Shown piece after piece: positions 17,994-27,304 of a stretch of DNA of 64,000 nucleotides. The stretch comes from Pseudomonas capeferrum (GTDB lineage Bacteria > Pseudomonadota > Gammaproteobacteria > Pseudomonadales > Pseudomonadaceae). Made by a program: the position numbers and the translations under genes. How positions within the stretch are numbered: position 1 is the first letter of the stretch; each line of letters opens with the position of its first letter. A model generated the notes under the pieces. It saw only the letters and a program-made list of their open reading frames with translations, made no database searches and was not told where the DNA came from. Location: assembly GCF_000731675.1 (NCBI RefSeq), contig NZ_JMIT01000003.1, positions 540,058 through 604,057 on the forward strand, given 5' to 3'.

Positions 17994-18965
17994 TTAAACC
18001 GCCATCGGCGCCGTCATCGGCGCATGGTGCTCATACCCTTCCAGGCTGAAATCACTCGGCTCGATCTGCTCCAGCCACTGCGGCTCATACTTGCCGGTCT
18101 CGGCAAACGCTGGCACGCGGTCGCTGATCACCAGCTTCGGCGCTTGCAGCGGCTCGCGTTTGAGCTGTTCGTTGAGCATGTCCAGGTGGTTCTCATACAC
18201 ATGGGCATCGCCAATGAAATACGTGAACCAGCGCGGCGTGTAGCCGGTCAGGCGGCCGAACAGCGACAGCAAAGCCGCGCCCTCGGTGAGGTTGAACGGC
18301 GTGCCCAGGCCCAGGTCGTTGGAGCGAATGTACAGGGTCAGGGAAATTTCCCGAGTCTCGGCATTCGGGTGGAACTGGTACAGCAGGTGGCACGGCGGCA
18401 GGGCCATTTCATCCAGCTGGGCGCAGTTCCAGCCGTGGAACAGGATGCGCCGGCTGCCCGGGTCGTTGGCGATGGTGTCCAGGCACTGGCGCACCTGGTC
18501 GATGGCCTTGTACAGGATGACAAAGGCCTGGCCGTCTTCCTCGTCCTGGGCAATCTTGCGGAACCCCTGCTTTTCAGCCATTTCGATGGCCGCCGGGTTG
18601 CTCAGCGGTACACGCTTGTAGCCCGGCCACTGGCGCCACTGAACGCCGTAGATCTCACCCAGGTCGTCATGCCCCTGGCGGAACGGGTTGGCCAGCCACT
18701 GGGCGTTTTCGTTGGCGTTCTGGTCCCAGACCTTGCAGCCCAGGTCGCGGAATTCACCGGCGTTCTTCACGCCACGCAGAAAACCGACCATCTCGCCGAT
18801 GGCCGACTTGAACGCCAGCTTGCGCGTGGTGATGGCCGGAAAGCCCTTCTGCAGGTCGAAGCGCAGCATGGCGCCCGGCAGGCTGATGGTGCGGATGCCG
18901 GTGCGGTTTTCCTGCAGGGTGCCGTTTTCGATGACGTCACGGACCAGGTCAAGATACTGTTTCAT
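17994..18965 (-). CDS. thyA: thymidylate synthase
   Basis: ThyA methylates dUMP to dTMP using methylenetetrahydrofolate. The catalytic cysteine is in LPPCHLLYQF and the phosphate-binding arginines in GSRRILFHGWN. The protein is 323 residues, about 60 more than E. coli ThyA. Much of the extra length is an insert after GVQWRQWP (from GYKRVPLSNP to about YKAIDQVRQ). It is followed on the same strand by nothing close; lgt lies 49 bp upstream, and thyA-lgt linkage is conserved in pseudomonads. Confidence 0.96.
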   Translation of the reverse strand: MKQYLDLVRDVIENGTLQENRTGIRTISLPGAMLRFDLQKGFPAITTRKLAFKSAIGEMVGFLRGVKNAGEFRDLGCKVWDQNANENAQWLANPFRQGHDDLGEIYGVQWRQWPGYKRVPLSNPAAIEMAEKQGFRKIAQDEEDGQAFVILYKAIDQVRQCLDTIANDPGSRRILFHGWNCAQLDEMALPPCHLLYQFHPNAETREISLTLYIRSNDLGLGTPFNLTEGAALLSLFGRLTGYTPRWFTYFIGDAHVYENHLDMLNEQLKREPLQAPKLVISDRVPAFAETGKYEPQWLEQIEPSDFSLEGYEHHAPMTAPMAV

Positions 18966-19014
18966 GGCTTACCTGTAGCAAGAACGGCAGGGGGATCGCC
19001 CCTGCCGTCGGGAA

Positions 19015-19824
19015 TCAGATGGCGGGTGTCGCCGTGGGTTTGCGATTATAAGCCCACCAGATCAATCCGAGGCCGGCCAGAATCATCGGGATGCAGAGTA
19101 TCTGACCCATGGTCAGCCAGCCCCAGGCGATGTAGCCCAGCTGGGCATCGGGTACCCGGACGAATTCGACGATGAAGCGGAAGATGCCGTAGAACAGCGC
19201 GAACATCCCGGAGACCGCCATGGTTGGCCGCGGCTTGCGCGAATACAGCCAGAGAATCAGGAACAGCGCCACGCCTTCCAGGGCGAACTGGTACAGCTGC
19301 GACGGGTGGCGTGGCAGTTGCTCAGGGTCGCTGAACGGCGGGAACACCATTGCCCACGGCACGTCGGTGGCCTTGCCCCACAGCTCGGCATTGATGAAGT
19401 TGCCGATACGCCCGGCGCCCAGGCCGATCGGTACCATCGGCGCGACGAAGTCCATCAGCTCGAAGAAGGTCTTGTTGTTGCGCTTGCCGAACCACAACGC
19501 CGCCAGCATCACGCCGATGAAGCCGCCATGGAACGACATGCCGCCCTTCCACACCTCGAAAATCAGCGTCGGGTTGGCCAGGTAGGCGTGCAGGTCATAG
19601 AACAGCACGTAGCCCAGGCGACCGCCGACGATCACCCCCATCGACAACCAGAACACCAGGTCGGACAGCTTTTCACGGGACCAGGTGGGGTCGAAGCGGT
19701 TCAGCCGACGCGAGGCGAGCAGCCAGGCGCCGCCAATACCGACCAGGTACATCAGGCCGTACCAGTGGATTTTCAGTGGCCCGAGGGCCACGGCCACGGG
19801 GTCTATCTGCGGGTAAGGCAGCAT
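19015..19824 (-). CDS. lgt: prolipoprotein diacylglyceryl transferase
   Basis: Lgt transfers a diacylglyceryl group from phosphatidylglycerol to the lipobox cysteine of prolipoproteins in the inner membrane; the two lipoprotein adaptors of the RND pump at 54.7-56.9 kb would be substrates. The 269-residue protein has about seven membrane helices and the family signature GAGRIGNFINAELWG. The essential His is in SFHGGFIG. It lies just upstream of thyA on the same strand. Confidence 0.96.
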   Translation of the reverse strand: MLPYPQIDPVAVALGPLKIHWYGLMYLVGIGGAWLLASRRLNRFDPTWSREKLSDLVFWLSMGVIVGGRLGYVLFYDLHAYLANPTLIFEVWKGGMSFHGGFIGVMLAALWFGKRNNKTFFELMDFVAPMVPIGLGAGRIGNFINAELWGKATDVPWAMVFPPFSDPEQLPRHPSQLYQFALEGVALFLILWLYSRKPRPTMAVSGMFALFYGIFRFIVEFVRVPDAQLGYIAWGWLTMGQILCIPMILAGLGLIWWAYNRKPTATPAI

Positions 19825-19853
19825 GGATATTCCTCTAGTTTCAAATCAGCGAG

Positions 19854-20636
19854 CTAAATCAAAAAGCTGAGGCCGACGCAGAACAGCAACGCGGCGAACA
19901 GACGCTTGAGCAGGCGTGGCGACAGCTTGTGCGCCAGGCGCGCGCCGAAGCGGGCGAAAAACATGCTGGTCACGGCGATGCCGAGCAGCGCTGGCAGGTA
20001 CACGTAACCCAGGCTGTGCGCCGGCAGGTGCTGTTGGTGCCAGCCCAGCCACATGAAGCTCAGGGCACTGGCCAGGGCAATCGGCAGGCCACAGGCCGAG
20101 GACGTTGCCACCGCCTGCTGCATGGGCAGGCTGCGCCAGGTCAGGAACGGCACGGTCAACGAGCCGCCACCGATACCGAAGATCGCCGAAGCCCAGCCAA
20201 TCACCCCGCCTGCTGCGGTCAGCGCGGGCTTGCCAGGGATGCCGCGGCTGGCCTTGGGCTTGAGGTCCAGGGCCATTTGCGCGGCGATGATCAGGGCGAA
20301 CACACCGATGATCTTCTGCAGCAGCGGGCCCTGGATCAAGGATGCGGTCTTGGCGCCGACGCCGGCGCCGAGCAGGATGCCCACGGTCATCCAGGCGAAG
20401 ATCGGCCATTGCACCGCTCCACGGCGATGGTGCTCGAGCACCGCATTGATCGAGGTGAAAATGATGGTTGCCAACGAAGTGCCGACTGCCAGGTGGGTCA
20501 ATACCGAAGGGTCGAAGCCCTGCAAGGTGAAGCTGAACACCAGTACCGGCACGATGATGATGCCACCGCCCACGCCGAACAGCCCGGCCAGCACGCCAGC
20601 GCATGCGCCTAACAGCAGATAGAGTACGAACTCCAT
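19854..20636 (-). CDS. TauE/SafE-family membrane transporter
   Basis: The 260-residue protein is almost entirely hydrophobic, with about eight membrane helices and the paired glycine-rich motifs of the family (GLFGVGGGIIIVPVLV near residue 20 and IFGIGGGSLTVPFLT near 155). Members export sulfite or organosulfonates, or carry other small anions; the substrate here cannot be told. It is 29 bp upstream of lgt on the same strand and may share a transcript with lgt and thyA. Confidence 0.9.
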   Translation of the reverse strand: MEFVLYLLLGACAGVLAGLFGVGGGIIIVPVLVFSFTLQGFDPSVLTHLAVGTSLATIIFTSINAVLEHHRRGAVQWPIFAWMTVGILLGAGVGAKTASLIQGPLLQKIIGVFALIIAAQMALDLKPKASRGIPGKPALTAAGGVIGWASAIFGIGGGSLTVPFLTWRSLPMQQAVATSSACGLPIALASALSFMWLGWHQQHLPAHSLGYVYLPALLGIAVTSMFFARFGARLAHKLSPRLLKRLFAALLFCVGLSFLI

Positions 20637-20766
20637 TCGTTGCCCCTGAGCAAATCAATCCGGCATGGTAACGGAAGCCGGGCTCGAGGCTCTAGTGAAC
20701 TTCGTGACAGGATGGATCAGCACCGCCGCAGTGGGTACAGTGGCACAAAACACAGAGGCCCAACCG

Positions 20767-21513
20767 ATGTGCCTGATCGTATTCGCCTGGCGGCCGGGGC
20801 ATGCCCTGCCGCTGATCGTGGCGGCCAACCGCGACGAGTTCTATGCCCGCCCCACGCAGGCCCTGGCGGCCTGGGAGGATGCGCCTGGGGTGTATGCCGG
20901 ACGTGACCTGGAGGCCGGCGGCACGTGGCTCGGCGTGGGGCCCCAGGGGCGCTTCGCTGCGCTGACCAACATTCGCGACCCTGGGCAGGCGCTTGGCGTG
21001 CGTTCCCGTGGGGAGCTGGTGGCGGCGTTTCTGCAGGGTGAGCTTGGCGTTGAAGCGTATCTGGACCAGGTGGCCAGCCGCAGCAGCCAGTATTCGGGGT
21101 TCAACCTGCTGGTGGGCGATGGTACGCAGTTGGGGTATCTGCACGCTCGAGACGCGGCGCCGCGTTTGCTGGAGGCTGGGGTGTACGGGCTTTCCAATGC
21201 CGGGCTGGATACGCCGTGGCCCAAGCTGGTCAAGGCGCGCGACGGCCTGGAACGGTTGCTGGGCTCAGCTGACCCGCAGCGTTTGCTGGCGTTGCTGGCC
21301 GATGGCGAGACGGCGCCTGAGGCTGAGCTGCCGGAGACTGGCGTGGGGGTAGCGACCGAGAAGCTGCTGTCGAGTGTGTTTATTGCCAGCCAGAATTATG
21401 GAACGCGGGCCAGTACGGTGCTGATCGTGGATGATCAGGGTGAAAGGCGGCTTATCGAACGCAGTTTCGGGCCGTTTGGGGGGCATTTGGGGGAAGTTGA
21501 GGTAATGGTCTGA
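20767..21513 (+). CDS. NRDE (TANGO2/DUF833) family protein
   Basis: The 248-residue protein starts MCLIVFAW, so Cys2 would become the N-terminal residue after Met removal, as in Ntn-type hydrolases. The family signature NRDE (AANRDEFYARPT) follows at about residue 21. AGAGG near 20752 supports ATG 20767, rather than an earlier in-frame start at 20665. The family has been linked to haem handling and Golgi or mitochondrial function in eukaryotes (TANGO2); the bacterial role is not established. It is divergent from the TauE gene. Confidence 0.85.
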   Translation: MCLIVFAWRPGHALPLIVAANRDEFYARPTQALAAWEDAPGVYAGRDLEAGGTWLGVGPQGRFAALTNIRDPGQALGVRSRGELVAAFLQGELGVEAYLDQVASRSSQYSGFNLLVGDGTQLGYLHARDAAPRLLEAGVYGLSNAGLDTPWPKLVKARDGLERLLGSADPQRLLALLADGETAPEAELPETGVGVATEKLLSSVFIASQNYGTRASTVLIVDDQGERRLIERSFGPFGGHLGEVEVMV

Positions 21514-21535
21514 TAGAAGTGTTTCGGCAGTACCG

Positions 21536-21550
21536 GCCCCTTCGCGGGGC
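21536..21550. terminator. short GC hairpin between convergent genes
   Basis: GCCCC (21536-21540) and GGGGC (21546-21550) form a small stem in the 42-bp gap between the NRDE gene and ptsP. It resembles half of a REP unit. Confidence 0.4.
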
Positions 21551-21555
21551 AGGTA

Positions 21556-23835
21556 TCAAAGGGTCTTGTTGGCCCCAGGCCCGATCATCCGCGCCAGCCC
21601 AAGGTTCTTCAACGCCAGCTGCAACGAGCTGTGGATAACCTGCGGGTTGTCATGGCTCATGGCATCGGTCAGCAGTTCCTTGGCCTTGCTCATGTTGATC
21701 TGGCGCAGCATCCACTTCACCTTGGGCAGGTTGGTGGCGTTCATCGACAGGCTGTCGAAGCCCATGGCCATCAACAGTACCGCCGCCGCCGGGTCACCGG
21801 CCATCTCACCGCAGATGCTCACCGGCTTGCCCTCGCCGTGGGCATCGCGCACCACGGTATTGAGCGCCTGCAGCACCGCCGGGTGCAGGTAGTCGTACAG
21901 GTCGGCGACCCGTGGGTTGTTGCGGTCGACTGCCAGCAGGTATTGGGTCAGGTCGTTGGAACCGACCGACAGGAAGTCGACCTGCCGCGCCAGCTCCTTG
22001 GTCTGGTACACCGCCGCGGGGATTTCGACCATCACCCCAACCGGCGGCATCGGCACATCGGTGCCTTCGTCACGCACCTCGCCCCAGGCGCGGTGAATCA
22101 GGTGCAGGGCTTCTTCCAGCTCATGGATGCCGGAAATCATCGGCAGCAGGATACGCAGGTTGTTCAGGCCTTCGCTGGCCTTGAGCATCGCGCGGGTCTG
22201 GACCAGGAAGATTTCCGGGTGGTCGAGGGTGACGCGGATGCCGCGCCAACCCAGGAAGGGGTTTTCTTCCTTGATCGGGAAGTAGGACAGCGCCTTGTCC
22301 CCGCCGATATCCAGGGTACGCATGGTCACCGGCAGCGGGTGAAAGGCCGCCAGTTGCTCACGGTAGATCGCCAGCTGCTCTTTCTCGCTGGGGAAGCGCT
22401 GATTAATCATGAACGGCACTTCGGTGCGGTACAGGCCTACCCCTTCGGCGCCACGCTGCTGGGCACGTGCGACGTCGGCCAGCAGGCCGGTGTTGACCCA
22501 CAGCGGCATACGGTGGCCGTCGGGGGTAATGCAAGGCAGCTCACGCAGTGCATCCAGGCCCTGCGCCAGCTGGCGCTCCTCCTCGACCACTTCGCTGTAC
22601 TGCTTGCGCAGCACGTCGCTGGGGTTGGTGAACACCTCACCCTTGTAACCGTCGACGATCAGCTCGATGCCGTCGACCTTCGAATACGGCAGGTCGACCA
22701 GGCCCATCACCGTGGGGATACCCATGGCACGGGCCAGGATAGCGACGTGGGAGTTGCCCGAGCCCAGTACCGAAACCAGGCCGACCAGCTTGCCTTCAGG
22801 CACTTCGCCGAGCATCGCCGGGGTCAGTTCTTCGCTGACCAGGATGGTGTTGTCGGCGTACACCAGCGACTGCGAGCGTGCCTCCTGCAGGTAGGCCAGC
22901 AGTCGGCGGCCAAGGTCCTTGACGTCCGAAGCCCGCTCACGCAGGTAGTCGTCGTCCATCAGTTCGAAGCGGTTGACGTGTTCGCCGACCACCTGGCGCA
23001 ACGCGCCCTGGGCCCACTGGCCGGTCTTGATGACCTCGGTCACTTCGCCACCCAGGGCGGCGTCCTCGAGCATCATCAGGTACACGTCGAACAAGGCGCG
23101 CTCTTCGGGGCGCAGCTGGGTGGCCAGCTTTGCCGACAGCTTGCGCATGTCGGCGCGCACGCCTTCAAGGGCGTTCTGGAACAGCTTGAGTTCAGCGTCG
23201 ATGTCTTCGACGGTCTTGTCCGGCACCACTTCGAGGTCGGCCGGCGGCAGCATCACCACCGCACGCCCCACGGCAGCGCCTGGCGAGCCCGGCACACCGA
23301 CGAAGCGAGCTTCCTGGATGCCCTTGCCCTGGCGGCCCAGGCCACGAATCGAGCCAGTCGCCTCGGCATGGGCGATAACCCCGGCGAGCTGGGCGCTCAT
23401 GGTGACCAGGAAGGCTTCTTCGCCCTCATCGAACTGGCGGCGCTCCTTCTGCTGGATGACCAATACCCCAACCACACGACGGTGGTGAATGATCGGCGCA
23501 CCCAGGAAGGAGGCGAATTTTTCTTCACCGGTTTCGGCAAAGTAGCGATAACGCGGGTGATCGGCGGCGTTTTCCAGGTTCAGCGGCTCTTCCCGGGTAC
23601 CGACCAGGCCGACCAGGCCCTCGTTGGGGGCCATGCTGACCTTGCCGATCGAACGCTTGTTCAGGCCCTCGGAGGCCATCAGCACGAAGCGGTTGGTTTC
23701 CGGGTCGAGCAGATAGACCGAGCAGACCTGGCTGCCCATGGCCTCCTTGACGCGCAAGACAATGATCCCCAACGCCGTCTTGAGATCTTTGGCGGAGTTC
23801 ACTTCCTGGACGATCTTGCGCAGCGTATTGAGCAT
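21556..23835 (-). CDS. ptsP: phosphoenolpyruvate-protein phosphotransferase, PTS-Ntr enzyme I
   Basis: EI-Ntr takes phosphate from PEP and passes it to NPr and EIIA-Ntr, a regulatory chain linked to nitrogen, potassium and carbon status. The 759-residue protein has an N-terminal GAF domain (about residues 1-165), then enzyme I. The phospho-accepting histidine is in VLGSGNSHVAILARAMGIP (about His363), and the PEP-binding TIM barrel includes EIPAAVYQTKELARQVDFLS and GEMAGDPAA. The rppH gene is 22 bp upstream on the same strand, as in other gammaproteobacteria, so the two are likely cotranscribed. Confidence 0.96.
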   Translation of the reverse strand: MLNTLRKIVQEVNSAKDLKTALGIIVLRVKEAMGSQVCSVYLLDPETNRFVLMASEGLNKRSIGKVSMAPNEGLVGLVGTREEPLNLENAADHPRYRYFAETGEEKFASFLGAPIIHHRRVVGVLVIQQKERRQFDEGEEAFLVTMSAQLAGVIAHAEATGSIRGLGRQGKGIQEARFVGVPGSPGAAVGRAVVMLPPADLEVVPDKTVEDIDAELKLFQNALEGVRADMRKLSAKLATQLRPEERALFDVYLMMLEDAALGGEVTEVIKTGQWAQGALRQVVGEHVNRFELMDDDYLRERASDVKDLGRRLLAYLQEARSQSLVYADNTILVSEELTPAMLGEVPEGKLVGLVSVLGSGNSHVAILARAMGIPTVMGLVDLPYSKVDGIELIVDGYKGEVFTNPSDVLRKQYSEVVEEERQLAQGLDALRELPCITPDGHRMPLWVNTGLLADVARAQQRGAEGVGLYRTEVPFMINQRFPSEKEQLAIYREQLAAFHPLPVTMRTLDIGGDKALSYFPIKEENPFLGWRGIRVTLDHPEIFLVQTRAMLKASEGLNNLRILLPMISGIHELEEALHLIHRAWGEVRDEGTDVPMPPVGVMVEIPAAVYQTKELARQVDFLSVGSNDLTQYLLAVDRNNPRVADLYDYLHPAVLQALNTVVRDAHGEGKPVSICGEMAGDPAAAVLLMAMGFDSLSMNATNLPKVKWMLRQINMSKAKELLTDAMSHDNPQVIHSSLQLALKNLGLARMIGPGANKTL

Positions 23836-23857
23836 GGCTCGGGGTCGAACTCCGTCG

Positions 23858-24337
23858 TCAGTCGCGCGTCAGCAGACGCGGTGCTAGCTCTTTCAGGGCG
23901 CGACGGTAGACCTCGCGCTTGAATGTCACAACCTGGCCCAGCGGGTACCAATAGCTGACCCAGCGCCAGCCGTCGAACTCCGGCTTGCCCGTCAGGTCCA
24001 TCCGTACCCTTTGTTCATTGCTGACCAGACGCAGCAGAAACCACTTCTGTTTCTGGCCGATGCACAGCGGCTGGCTGTGCGTACGCACCAGACGCTGGGG
24101 TAAACGATAACGCAACCAGCCGCGGGTGCAGGCAAGAATTTCCACATCATCGCGTTCAAGGCCAACTTCTTCGTTCAGCTCGCGGTACAGGGCATCTTCC
24201 GGCGTCTCGTCAGGGTTGATACCACCCTGGGGGAATTGCCAGGCATCCTGGTTGATCCGTCGAGCCCATAGCACCTGCCCGGCATCATTCGTGAGAATGA
24301 TCCCGACATTGGGGCGAAAACCATCCGGGTCGATCAC
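23858..24337 (-). CDS. rppH: RNA pyrophosphohydrolase (Nudix)
   Basis: RppH removes pyrophosphate from the 5' end of mRNAs, starting RNase E-dependent decay. The Nudix box is complete: GGINPDETPEDALYRELNEE plus VGL. The family normally begins MIDPDGFRPNVG; here that start is GTG at 24337 (V-I-D-P-D), preceded by GAGG at a good distance. That gives 159 residues, the expected length, so an earlier in-frame ATG (24409) is rejected. It precedes ptsP by 22 bp. Confidence 0.95.
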   Translation of the reverse strand: MIDPDGFRPNVGIILTNDAGQVLWARRINQDAWQFPQGGINPDETPEDALYRELNEEVGLERDDVEILACTRGWLRYRLPQRLVRTHSQPLCIGQKQKWFLLRLVSNEQRVRMDLTGKPEFDGWRWVSYWYPLGQVVTFKREVYRRALKELAPRLLTRD

Positions 24338-24478
24338 GGCAGCAACCTCGCAAACGCATGTCACCGCATTGTTCCACAAAGCCTGCGAGCGCAGCAACGC
24401 GCCCGCCAAGCTTATGTGCAGCGAGGTGAAAACTCCGTATTCTGCGGGCCTACCCTGTGGCTGATGCGAGTGAACGCG

Positions 24479-25135
24479 ATGCGCCTGGCTTTATTCGACC
24501 TGGACAATACCCTCCTCGGTGGCGACAGCGACCATGCCTGGGGTGACTATCTGTGCGAACGCGGCATCCTCGACCCGGTTGCCTACAAACAACGCAACGA
24601 TGCCTTCTACCAGGACTACCTGCACGGCACCCTGGACCTGCAGGCCTACCTGGCCTTTTCCATGGAGATTCTCGCGGCAACGCCTACGGCCCAGCTCGAC
24701 GCGTGGCACCGCGATTTCATGCGCGACTGCATCGAGCCGATCATCCTGCCCAAGGCCCTGGCATTGCTGCAGCAGCACCGCGAAGCGGGCGACAAACTGG
24801 TAATCATCACTGCCACCAACCGTTTCGTGACCGCGCCGATTGCCCGCCGTCTGGGCGTGCGCACCCTGCTGGCGACCGAATGCGAAACCCGTGATGGCCG
24901 GTTTACCGGGCGCAGTACCGATATACCGTGTTTCCGTGAAGGCAAGGTGACGAGGTTGCAGCGCTGGATGCTGGAAAACGACTATGACCTGGCAGACAGC
25001 TATTTCTATAGCGATTCGATGAATGACTTGCCGTTGCTGCAGCAGGTGACTCACCCGGTGGCAGTGGACCCGGACCCTAACCTGCAGGCGGAGGCGCAGC
25101 AGCGCGGGTGGCCGGTAATTTCGCTGAGGGATTGA
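24479..25135 (+). CDS. HAD-family (subfamily IB, SerB-like) phosphatase
   Basis: The 218-residue cytoplasmic protein has HAD motif I LFDLDNTLLGGD at the N terminus, motif II IITATNRFVT, and motif III/IV YFYSDSMNDLPLL. It belongs to the IB group that contains phosphoserine phosphatase and related small phosphomonoesterases; the substrate is not known. The start at 24479 gives the usual MRLALFDLDNT; ATG 24464 is a possible alternative. It is divergent from rppH. Confidence 0.88.
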   Translation: MRLALFDLDNTLLGGDSDHAWGDYLCERGILDPVAYKQRNDAFYQDYLHGTLDLQAYLAFSMEILAATPTAQLDAWHRDFMRDCIEPIILPKALALLQQHREAGDKLVIITATNRFVTAPIARRLGVRTLLATECETRDGRFTGRSTDIPCFREGKVTRLQRWMLENDYDLADSYFYSDSMNDLPLLQQVTHPVAVDPDPNLQAEAQQRGWPVISLRD

Positions 25136-25148
25136 TGTTTTTCTGTGT

Positions 25149-25180
25149 CGGCCGCTTGGCGGATACCTGCGAAGCGGCCG
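25149..25180. terminator. hairpin between convergent HAD and DUF2269 genes
   Basis: A nine-base-pair stem (CGGCCGCTT at 25149-25157, AAGCGGCCG at 25172-25180) with a 14-base loop lies between the convergent stops. There is no proper T run after it on either strand. Confidence 0.55.
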
Positions 25181-25186
25181 GCAGCT

Positions 25187-25612
25187 TCAGACCGGCTTGG
25201 CGCCCATCAGCCCGGCAATCGACAGGAAGCACACCCCGCTGAACACCGCCAAGGCCAAGGTAAACCGCAACCCCACCACCTCTGCCTTGCGCAGCCGGTT
25301 CAAGCGCACCAGCAACCACCACACCGCCAATGCCCCGAAGGTATAGATGACGCTGGAGGCCAGCACCCAGGTCTGCCCCAGCGGCCAGCCTACCAGGTGC
25401 ACCAGCCACCAGCCCGTGAACGGCATGCTCACCAGGCACAGGCCCATGACCAGCCAGACGAACACCAGCGGCCGCCGCAGCAATTTGCCGTAAGCCTCGC
25501 CATCGCCCAGCCTGCGGGCGCGAACCGTCCAGATCGCCAGGCCCAGCGCGCCCAGAAGCAGCAGCGCGGTGGCGAGGATGTGCAAGGTTTTGAGTGTGGT
25601 CAGGTGTTCCAT
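25187..25612 (-). CDS. DUF2269 family membrane protein
   Basis: The 141-residue protein has four predicted membrane helices (about residues 8-30, 48-72, 82-104 and 115-138), with histidines near the membrane boundaries (LKTLHILATALLLLG and GWWLVHLVGW). It fits the DUF2269 family of small integral membrane proteins. The function is unknown; the His-containing four-helix layout could suggest haem binding, which is only a guess. It is 44 bp downstream of ilvA on the same strand. Confidence 0.75.
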   Translation of the reverse strand: MEHLTTLKTLHILATALLLLGALGLAIWTVRARRLGDGEAYGKLLRRPLVFVWLVMGLCLVSMPFTGWWLVHLVGWPLGQTWVLASSVIYTFGALAVWWLLVRLNRLRKAEVVGLRFTLALAVFSGVCFLSIAGLMGAKPV

Positions 25613-25656
25613 GTTTCGATTTTCCTTGTGCAGGCCGTCAGCCCCAGCTTAGCCGC

Positions 25657-27171
25657 TCAGCCCAGAAACAGCCGGTAAGCCGGGTTCTCGGTCTCGTCCC
25701 AATACGGGTAGCCGATTTTCGCCAAGGCCGCCGGCACCAGGTGGCGCTCGTCCTCTGGCACCTGCAGCCCCGCCACCACACGCCCGTCGGCCGCGCCGTG
25801 GTTACGGTAGTGGAACATCGAGATATTCCAGCGCCCGCCCAGTTTGTTGAGGAAGTTGAACAACGCACCCGGACGCTCCGGGAACTCGAAGCGCAGCACG
25901 ATCTCATCACTGGCACCGGCCGAATGGCCACCGACCATGTGCCGGATGTGCAGCTTGGCCAGTTCGTTGTCGGTCAGGTCGGTGACCGGGAAGCCCTGCT
26001 CGATCAACTGCTGCACCAGCACCGCGCGCGGGTCGTTGTCCGGGTGGGTTTGCACGCCGACGAAGATATGCGCCTCGTCGGAGGTGTGCTTGCGGTAGTT
26101 GAATTCGGTGATCTGGCGTTTGCCGATCGCTTCGCAGAAGGCCTTGAAGCTGCCAGGGCGCTCGGGGATGGTGACGGCGATGATCGCCTCGCGCTTCTCG
26201 CCCAGTTCGGCCCGCTCGGCCACATGGCGCAGGCGATCGAAGTTCACGTTGGCGCCCGAATCGATGGCGACCAGGGTCTGGCCGGTCACGCCGTACAGCT
26301 CGACATACTTCTTGATGCCGGCAACACCCAGCGCCCCGGCAGGCTCGGTGATCGAGCGGGTATCGTCGTAGATATCCTTGATTGCTGCGCAGATCTCATC
26401 AGTACTGACGGTAACCACCTCATCCACGTGCAGGCGGCAAATATCGAACGTGTGCTGGCCGATCTGCGCCACCGCCACACCGTCGGCGAACAGCCCGACC
26501 TGCGGCAGCACCACGCGCTCGCCCGCAGCCATGGCGGCCTGCAAGCAGTTGGAGTCGTCCGGCTCGACGCCGATCACCTTGATTTCCGGGCGCAGGTACT
26601 TCACGTAGGCAGCGATACCGGCGATCAGGCCGCCGCCACCGACCGGCACGAAGATCGCGTCCAGCCGGCCTGGGTGCTGACGCAGGATTTCCATGGCCAC
26701 GGTGCCCTGGCCGGCGATGGTGTGCGGGTCATCATAAGGGTGGATATAGACGAAGCCCTTTTCGTCGACCAGCTTCAGCGAGTAGGCCAGCGCCTCGGGG
26801 AACGAGTCGCCATGCAGCACCACCTTGCCGCCACGCGAACGCACGCCTTCGATCTTGATCTCCGGGGTGGTCTTGGGCATCACGATCGTGGCCTTGATAC
26901 CCAGCTCGCGGGCCGCCAGGGCCAGGCCCTGGGCATGGTTGCCGGCCGAAGCGGTGACCACACCGCGGGCCAGTTCTTCCGGGCTCAATTGCGCCAGCTT
27001 GTTGTACGCCCCACGGATCTTGAACGAGAACACCGGTTGCAGGTCTTCACGCTTGAGCAAAATCTGGTTGCCCAGGCGCTTGCTCAGCTGCCCGGCGCTT
27101 TGCAGCGGGGTTTCGACAGCGACGTCGTAGACGCGCGAGGTGAGGATCTTCTTGACGTACTGTTCGAGCAT
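25657..27171 (-). CDS. ilvA: threonine ammonia-lyase, biosynthetic
   Basis: IlvA converts threonine to 2-oxobutanoate, committing carbon to isoleucine. The 504-residue protein has the PLP lysine in FSFKIRGAYNKL near residue 52, the glycine loop VGGGGLIAGIAAYVK, and two C-terminal ACT-like regulatory domains (from about residue 325), consistent with feedback control by isoleucine and valine. It shares a 133-bp divergent promoter region with rpiA. Confidence 0.96.
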   Translation of the reverse strand: MLEQYVKKILTSRVYDVAVETPLQSAGQLSKRLGNQILLKREDLQPVFSFKIRGAYNKLAQLSPEELARGVVTASAGNHAQGLALAARELGIKATIVMPKTTPEIKIEGVRSRGGKVVLHGDSFPEALAYSLKLVDEKGFVYIHPYDDPHTIAGQGTVAMEILRQHPGRLDAIFVPVGGGGLIAGIAAYVKYLRPEIKVIGVEPDDSNCLQAAMAAGERVVLPQVGLFADGVAVAQIGQHTFDICRLHVDEVVTVSTDEICAAIKDIYDDTRSITEPAGALGVAGIKKYVELYGVTGQTLVAIDSGANVNFDRLRHVAERAELGEKREAIIAVTIPERPGSFKAFCEAIGKRQITEFNYRKHTSDEAHIFVGVQTHPDNDPRAVLVQQLIEQGFPVTDLTDNELAKLHIRHMVGGHSAGASDEIVLRFEFPERPGALFNFLNKLGGRWNISMFHYRNHGAADGRVVAGLQVPEDERHLVPAALAKIGYPYWDETENPAYRLFLG

Positions 27172-27304
27172 CGGGAAAGCATCACTGGCCGCAGGACAAG
27201 GGCTGCGAGTCTACCCCAGCGCTACGTCGGGCGACCACAGCAAAGCCGCGCAAGCCGTTATACTAAGCCCCTTTGAAACCTCCCCCGCCCCTCTCGGAGC
27301 CCGC

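Noticed and set aside
21631..23922. 763-codon plus-strand open frame opposite ptsP
   Set aside because: Same GC3 artefact; ptsP is certain.
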